Shown piece by piece: positions 59,003 through 64,000 of a stretch of DNA of 64,000 bases. The DNA is taken from positions 8,100,194 to 8,164,193 of the forward strand of contig OX465119.1 in the NCBI GenBank assembly GCA_949987565.1, in the 5' to 3' direction. The position numbers and the translations under genes are program-made. Source of the stretch: Luidia sarsii. Lineage: Eukaryota > Echinodermata > Asteroidea > Paxillosida > Luidiidae. Position 1 is the first letter of the stretch, and each line of letters opens with the position of its first letter. Below the pieces are notes generated by a model, which was not told the origin of the DNA, did not search any database, and saw only the letters and a program-made list of their open reading frames with translations.

Positions 59003-60132
59003 GTGAGCAATTTCCATGCTGAACATATTCTTATAATAATAGAGATTAACTGTAAGGTAAGCTATTACAACTGATTTAATATGGATAATGAATGGTTAAA
59101 TTCTACTTACTAAATTGAAATATTCTAACTGAATTTAATGATTCTAACTGAATTTAATGATTCTAACTAAATTCCACGTCAGTTCATCAAATATTTGTTT
59201 GACTTTAATTGAAAAAGCTGCATCCACTTTGCGTGGTACCCGAGCTGCTGTAGCCAGGTTTACAATAACTGGCTGTTGGCATCTGAATGAAAGCGGGGCT
59301 GTGATCCCTGGAGATATATTAGGCAATTAAAGGTTGAATTGCTTCTGACTAATTAACGCCCACAACCCGGCAAAGACTAGTTGACTATTTGAAGGGCACC
59401 GTCTCGCTGATTGATAGCTGGGATGGTAAGAGCGCTGGTACGCAAAGCCAGATGTCTCGGGTTCAAATTCCGGTATGCTGAGAAAGTTCTCAGTCACTTT
59501 TTCATTAAGGGGGTTTGAAAGGGAACAAAATACAGAAAACTTGAAAAAAAGTGGATCGTATACGGGAAATGACTGCCAGACTTCTATAAAAACGGACCGG
59601 CGCTCTTATCGCCTAAGCTATCCAACCCCCATACACAGCATTGGTAAGATCGAAAAGCAGAAATTTTCACATATTTACATGGAACGTATACCGTTTGATT
59701 ATGGTTATAGTAGATAAAAGAGCAAAAGAATTCGTGTACGTCTTACCGAGATCTAAACGTGTTTTCGTTGAATGCTGCAGTTTCGTGAAACAAATGTAGC
59801 GGTTTTTTAATATTTTATCGAGACTCGGTTGGCGGATCTATCTTCAATGCTGAGGAAATGCTCCAGTCAGAAGCATTCAGAACCAGTAACTGCCGTATAT
59901 CTTTATGGATCGCATTCCTTTAAAAACTAGCAACAGGTAGTCGTAAACAATGTAACAGCTGTTCAGGAACACATCATTTCAATGGAGCTTTAAAAAAAAA
60001 TATTATCAAACAATGACGGAGAAGGAAAAACTGTCAGCGAATCTTTAAACACATTTCGAAACTAGTTAATTCAAACAATCCCACTCTTTAACAGTTATAT
60101 ATCACTGGATAATATCGATGTCTAAATTCAAG
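59003..60132 (+). other. L5 intron 2, unrelated to the other copies
   Basis: After about 30 nt the sequence departs from introns 2 of L1-L4. It includes short 'gattctaactgaatttaat' tandem repeats (59120-59170), a tRNA-like segment, and no gene. The usual 'cacataccag' acceptor is missing; the exon 3 acceptor is 'taaattcaag'. Confidence 0.6.
59411..59478 (+). ncRNA. tRNA-like sequence (SINE head or tRNA pseudogene)
   Basis: Box A-like 'tagctgggatggtaagagc', an anticodon-arm-like CTGGT...GCCAG with a 7-nt loop, and box B 'gggttcaaattcc' (59459-59471). The loop lacks the T before the anticodon, and an acceptor stem is not evident. More likely a tRNA-derived SINE head than a working tRNA. Confidence 0.45.
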
Positions 60133-60366
60133 GTGTGAGCACCACACCGGTCGTGTGTCCTTCGACTTGGATCCAATGGGGAGGAAACTGCTACAAAGTC
60201 ACTGGTCAAGTCTTGTATTGGGCCCAGGCAAGGGAGGAGTGTGTTCAGATGGGAGGCACGATGGTCGCACCTCAGTCTGAGAGCGAGATCCGATTTCTGC
60301 TTGACAGTGTTATTCCTTCAACAGCAGATGTAATCTGGATCAATTGCAATGACATCGAAGTGGAGG
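60133..60366 (+). CDS. L5 lectin exon 3
   Basis: 234 nt if the acceptor is 'aattcaag' at 60132; donor 'gggtaagtc'. It begins GVSTTPVVCPSTW, three codons longer than the others, then GNCYKVTGQ, AREEC, SVIPSTADVIWINCND. The only upstream alternative acceptor ('tttaacag') meets a stop in frame. The pyrimidine tract is weak. Confidence 0.8.
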
Positions 60367-61603
60367 GTAAGTCTCACATATTGACCGAGGTTTGGAAAGG
60401 GCCTACTCTTTGCTTGCAATTAAAAACCAAAAGCGTTTTAATCAATTCTTATTTAAAGTACGGAGGTTGCAAGAGGAAAAGTTGATATCATAAATGCTGT
60501 GTGAAAACATTCAGGCATTAATGCTTTAGATTAACGGCTTGGCTAATGCACATCTTCCTGATATCACAATTAAAGCCACGATTGGAATCGTGGTGTGAAA
60601 CGTAGAGTAATCCTAGTGATCGTATCAGATCTAATCAGGTCAGTCGTGGCAACACAAATTTCTGCAGGATTTGAATTATTGTACGACCAACACGACAACA
60701 TGAATTGTCAATCGTGATCGAAATCGGTAGAGAACGTATGTAATCTTGCTTTTAATACGTGGTGATCGGGATTAATCGTGGATAAGAAAACCACGACGCT
60801 TTGTAGACGTTGAAGAAACTATAACGACCATGGTCAGTGGGGCTCAATATACCCATTGGTAGTCCAATCGTAGCTGAGACATGATCTGTCGATTTCGATC
60901 CTGAAAGACATCGCACCCACAATCGTATTCGATCCCAACAGAGCGCAATTGGTTCGTAATGATCGTATTGGGACATACCTGAACGGAAGAGATCGTCCCA
61001 AATCACGGAACACGATTTTGATGATAGTGTCAGTTTGGGAACCGACAATGGACTCAATTCAAAACAACCAATTGGAACGTAACTGATTGGACGTAAACGG
61101 GACACCAGATCGTGACACATCGCGTCACCTGATCATATCCAAGGGTATCAAATCGTACAATTCATTTATTGACTTGTATCCCAACGGCAATTTCAGAGAA
61201 ATCACATTCAAATCACAAGGCCACATTCACAAGGCCACATTCCTGGTGGTAAATGACTACAGGCAATTTTGAAGTATCTGGAAGTAACAGTTACAAGGAC
61301 ACCACACGTACTGTATGGTGGCTGGGGATCCTACTTGTAATTGAATTAGCCATCCCTCAAGGCTGGAGTTTGCCATACTAGATATTCACGTTTTTTCATG
61401 GGTTCTTTAGTGACCCGAAGATGTCCTTATCAGGTCGGAGAGGCAATTTTTCACGGTAAATTCACTGTAAATTGCACTGTGAAGTCACAGTGATTGTTTA
61501 GTTACGTGACGAAGTGACATTTTCACCTCTTTTTCAAGGTTGGGATATTCATAGTCTTAGGGCGTAACAAAATCAATGATTTTCTTTATATTTTGATTGG
61601 CAG
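60367..61603 (+). other. L5 intron 3 with interspersed repeat
   Basis: ATCGTA-rich repeat at about 60600-61190, more diverged than elsewhere. 61280-61560 shows no match to the other copies; it has short 'cactgtaaattgcactgtga' type repeats. No gene. Confidence 0.6.
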
Positions 61604-61788
61604 GCCAGTGGGAGTGTGAGAGGGAGACTGAGGTCACCTCCACTGAGATGCCGTGGGGTGAAGCGCAACCCGATGGAATTCCTGATGAAGACTGTGGGGT
61701 ATTGAGTGCGATAAGAACCCCAGTGGGTAAATGGTGGGATGACGGATGCTATGGGGTGAGTTACACAGTGTGCAAGCAGCCCCTGTAG
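61604..61788 (+). CDS. L5 lectin exon 4
   Basis: Acceptor 'gattggcag'; 2 nt plus 61 codons, TAG 61786-61788. QWECERE (extra Cys kept), MPWGEAQPDGIPDEDCG with the QPD triplet, GKWWDDGC, TVCKQPL. Most diverged of the five in this exon, with changes in the sugar-site loop. Full product about 223 aa. Confidence 0.9.
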
Positions 61789-62400
61789 GTGGCTTCAACG
61801 TAACTGCACTTGTCAGAGCAGACTATGAAAGTGGCGTCAGTTGATCTGATCTGAATAATTCCGGAGAATGTCCAGAACATTCAAAGATCGATGTACCTGA
61901 AATCATTTCAGATAAGTAAGGGCCGGTGACGCCTGTCACTAGTTGACATAAGCATAACAAAGGCTTCGAAAAGCAGAAGCAAATATCTACGATTTAGTAG
62001 TGACGTAAAATTCAACTGAAATTATAACCAAGAGTGACAAATATGAAATAGATCGATTGATGTTGTGTTGTATTATTGGTACTAACCAAAATAGATACAT
62101 ATTAATGGTTTGGGTAAGTAGTGAGATTTACTTAAAGTTATGCTATCATTAAGTGATTGCCATATATATAAATTGTTCGATGGATGATGTGTTGTAATTA
62201 TGGTGAGCAATTCTTAAAACTATTTTGAAATAATTAAAATTACCATTGACTGATCCTTGTGTAATCAAAATAATTCAAGTGTGTATTGAATTTGCCATAT
62301 AAAAAAAACGAAGTATCATGGTGTATAAATTTTTTTGCTTTGTGCCCAGTTTGTGGTAAACATCTATGAACTCCCTAGATACAGCCCTAGTGATTGACAT
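61789..62400 (+). other. L5 3' flank, no LINE
   Basis: Homologous to the L2 flank (20792-21430). The part 62245-62360 recurs at 63880-64000. Confidence 0.65.
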
Positions 62401-63879
62401 ACTAAATCACTACATCAATAAAAACGCAGTCAGCTGACGGCTATGCACTCGACCGCACGTACGTCCCTCGATATTTGGCATCAAAGCCAAAAGCGAAACA
62501 AAAGGCCACCTTCGTGTTGCTTGGTCTGTATTGCAACTTGTAAAAAACAATCAACTTAAAACAGACAAATATTCGTCCGAAGAAATGCTCATTGATAGAG
62601 CAATCAAATGACCCAAAAAGAAAAACAGGGCGCTTACAGCAACCTGGAACCGCGGGTGAAGACACAAATTAGCTCCCTGGTCTCTGCCTTGGGTATCCAA
62701 GTGTTAATAAATGAACACTTTTACAATGGATTGTGGGTTTCTTATCTATTTATTTAATTGATTGATTGATTGATTTATTTATTATTCTTTTTTTGCTATT
62801 TTTCCTTCGCTGTACCAGTAGGGAGGTATGCTGAAACGCTTGCTGTTCACTTTTTATGTCCTTACTGAACCGTTGTGTAATTATTGTCCTTCTTCCCGAA
62901 GAGTACTGCTTCCCGTAAATACTCTGTGCGACAAATTAACACCATCATGGCATAGTATAGCCCCAAATGTCTCCATTATTTAATGCCAGATGACCCGTCA
63001 TTTTCATTAGCTTTGTCAACATTACCATTAAATTATTTAATTTCCTCAACTGTCTTCACATAAGGACCACCCGTGTGGTGTAAAATCTGCCACACCAAGA
63101 CACTCTTAGCCTGGGTTACCGTGAGCATTTTCATGGCTGCGTCAATTAGCTTACCTGCAATTGCATTGAAATCCTGAGAGGAACTCAGGTCGTTACTGCA
63201 ACATTGCAAGATAATCAACTCGGGCGTATGTTTTATGTTATGGTATGGCTGCCCGGACATCGTTAATATGCCAACCGCCTTTGCAAACAAACTATACTTG
63301 CACTCGTTTGTTACCCCAAGTTCTTTTCAAATGAAGGATGTGTTTTCTGTGTTATTCCTTCTTAAAAACGTCTCACGAAGGAATGCCCCACAATGGACAC
63401 ATAAAACGTATTGCCATCTTCCCTTGTGCATACAATCGGGTCCATATTTTGGCATAACGTTTGGGATACAAGATGAGTGCAACTCGACTTTCAGATCTTA
63501 CACAAAGGTTTCAAAAAGGAAAGCGTTTACCGCGTTGTTGTCGATTGCAAGAAAAATTTTGACAAGTATGCCGTGTTGTGCTGAAGACAGCCAAGAGCGA
63601 AGTGGCACTCCCAACGAAAAGTTTACTTTACCAGCCACACATATTAACCCTTACACTCCCTTGTTATGTAAAATAGCCTGAGACCCACGTAAAGAGGCAA
63701 TGCTCTCGGCTATTTAAGGTAATGTAACTTTCCTCTGTGCGCCCTTGGATTTGCGCATCCCGGGTTTTCTATGCAAGCTGTACCCAGGTGAAGCTTTCAC
63801 TTCGTGAAGCTTTTCCAAGACAAGTAAGGTCGACACGCTTTTCATTCATCAGATTAAATTTTTAATCTTTATTTAATCT
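62401..63879 (+). other. Unique segment bounded by a direct repeat
   Basis: About 1.5 kb with no match elsewhere in the window, lying between two copies of about 117 nt of lectin 3' flank. Contains a minus-strand SGNH-like fragment (63033-63290), an ATTGATTGATT run near 62757-62780, and otherwise no recognised gene. Confidence 0.45.
63033..63290 (-). pseudogene. SGNH-hydrolase-like fragment
   Basis: 85 codons on the minus strand: TPELIILQCCSNDLSS (the block III position, G-x-N-D changed to CSND), then KSVLVWQILHHTGG. The pattern resembles SGNH hydrolase domains found in some retroelements, but Ser and Asp-His blocks are not seen. Not closely like the Ngaro hydrolases here. Tentative. Confidence 0.35.
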
Positions 63880-64000
63880 GTATCATTGACTGATCCTTGC
63901 GTAATCAAAATAATTCAAGTTTGTATTGAATTGGTCAGTGAAAGAAAACGAAGTATCATGGTGTATAAATTTTGCTTTGTGCCCAGTTTGTGGTAAATTG
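63880..64000 (+). repeat. Second copy of lectin 3'-flank segment
   Basis: 'attgactgatccttgcgtaa' to the window end repeats 62245-62361 with few differences. Either a tandem duplication or the start of another spacer/paralogue. Confidence 0.7.

Noticed and set aside
63235..63681. 148-codon plus-strand frame near the window end
   Set aside because: Overlaps the SGNH-like minus-strand frame, no recognisable domain and atypical composition; left unassigned.

Overview
This is eukaryotic, intron-bearing DNA from an animal genome, most likely a marine invertebrate. A lancelet (Branchiostoma) is my first guess and an echinoderm or lophotrochozoan remains possible. The guess rests on the C-type lectin type (WINCND...W.C with an extra disulfide), a non-LTR element with a 2A-like N-terminus, Ngaro-type tyrosine-recombinase retroelements and a Penelope-like fragment. 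There is no bacterial gene organisation.

The backbone is a head-to-tail cluster of five small C-type lectin genes, all on the plus strand (called L1-L5). Each gene has four exons joined by phase-1 introns: exon 1 (start codon plus most of a hydrophobic segment), exon 2 (153 nt, Pro-rich stalk), exon 3 (first half of the lectin domain) and exon 4 (second half, ending ...VCKQPL). L1 enters the window in intron 2 (exons 3-4: 619-843, 1816-2012). L2 has exons at 7333, 18749, 19342 and 20613; L3 at 30975, 31764, 32355 and 33552; L4 at 45233, 45996, 46587 and 47784; L5 at 52850, 58850, 60133 and 61604. Spliced products are about 215-224 aa, probably secreted or signal-anchored sugar-binding proteins.

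Between and inside the genes lies layered repeat DNA. (1) L1, L3 and L4 carry the same decayed CR1-like LINE, inserted 24 nt after the lectin stop codon; it has a 2A-like motif, endonuclease and reverse transcriptase remnants. (2) Intron 1 of L2 and L5 carries an approximately 3 kb DNA-transposon-like element with inverted ends and a TTAA-flanked 0.63 kb MITE. In L2 only, a 5.4 kb minus-strand Ngaro-like element (gag, RT/RNase H, tyrosine recombinase, SGNH hydrolase) is inserted in the larger element; L5 is the empty site. (3) A second, plus-strand Ngaro-like element (about 37.1-42.8 kb) lies downstream of L3. (4) From 21.5 to 30.6 kb an array of about six 1.52 kb monomers is an amplified inter-lectin spacer, with a dimeric higher-order pattern. 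(5) A 604 bp Penelope-like 3' fragment, with GIY-YIG-like C-terminus, a hammerhead-ribozyme relic and a 14 bp target duplication, sits between L4 and L5.

The L1-L2 half (about 1-21 kb) and the L4-L5 half (about 46-62 kb) are paralogous segments. L3 is a further copy of the L1/L4 type. Variants shared among the copies conflict with any simple tree, so gene conversion or unequal exchange has been active. The transposable elements are decayed; the lectin genes look intact at the level of frame and splice sites.
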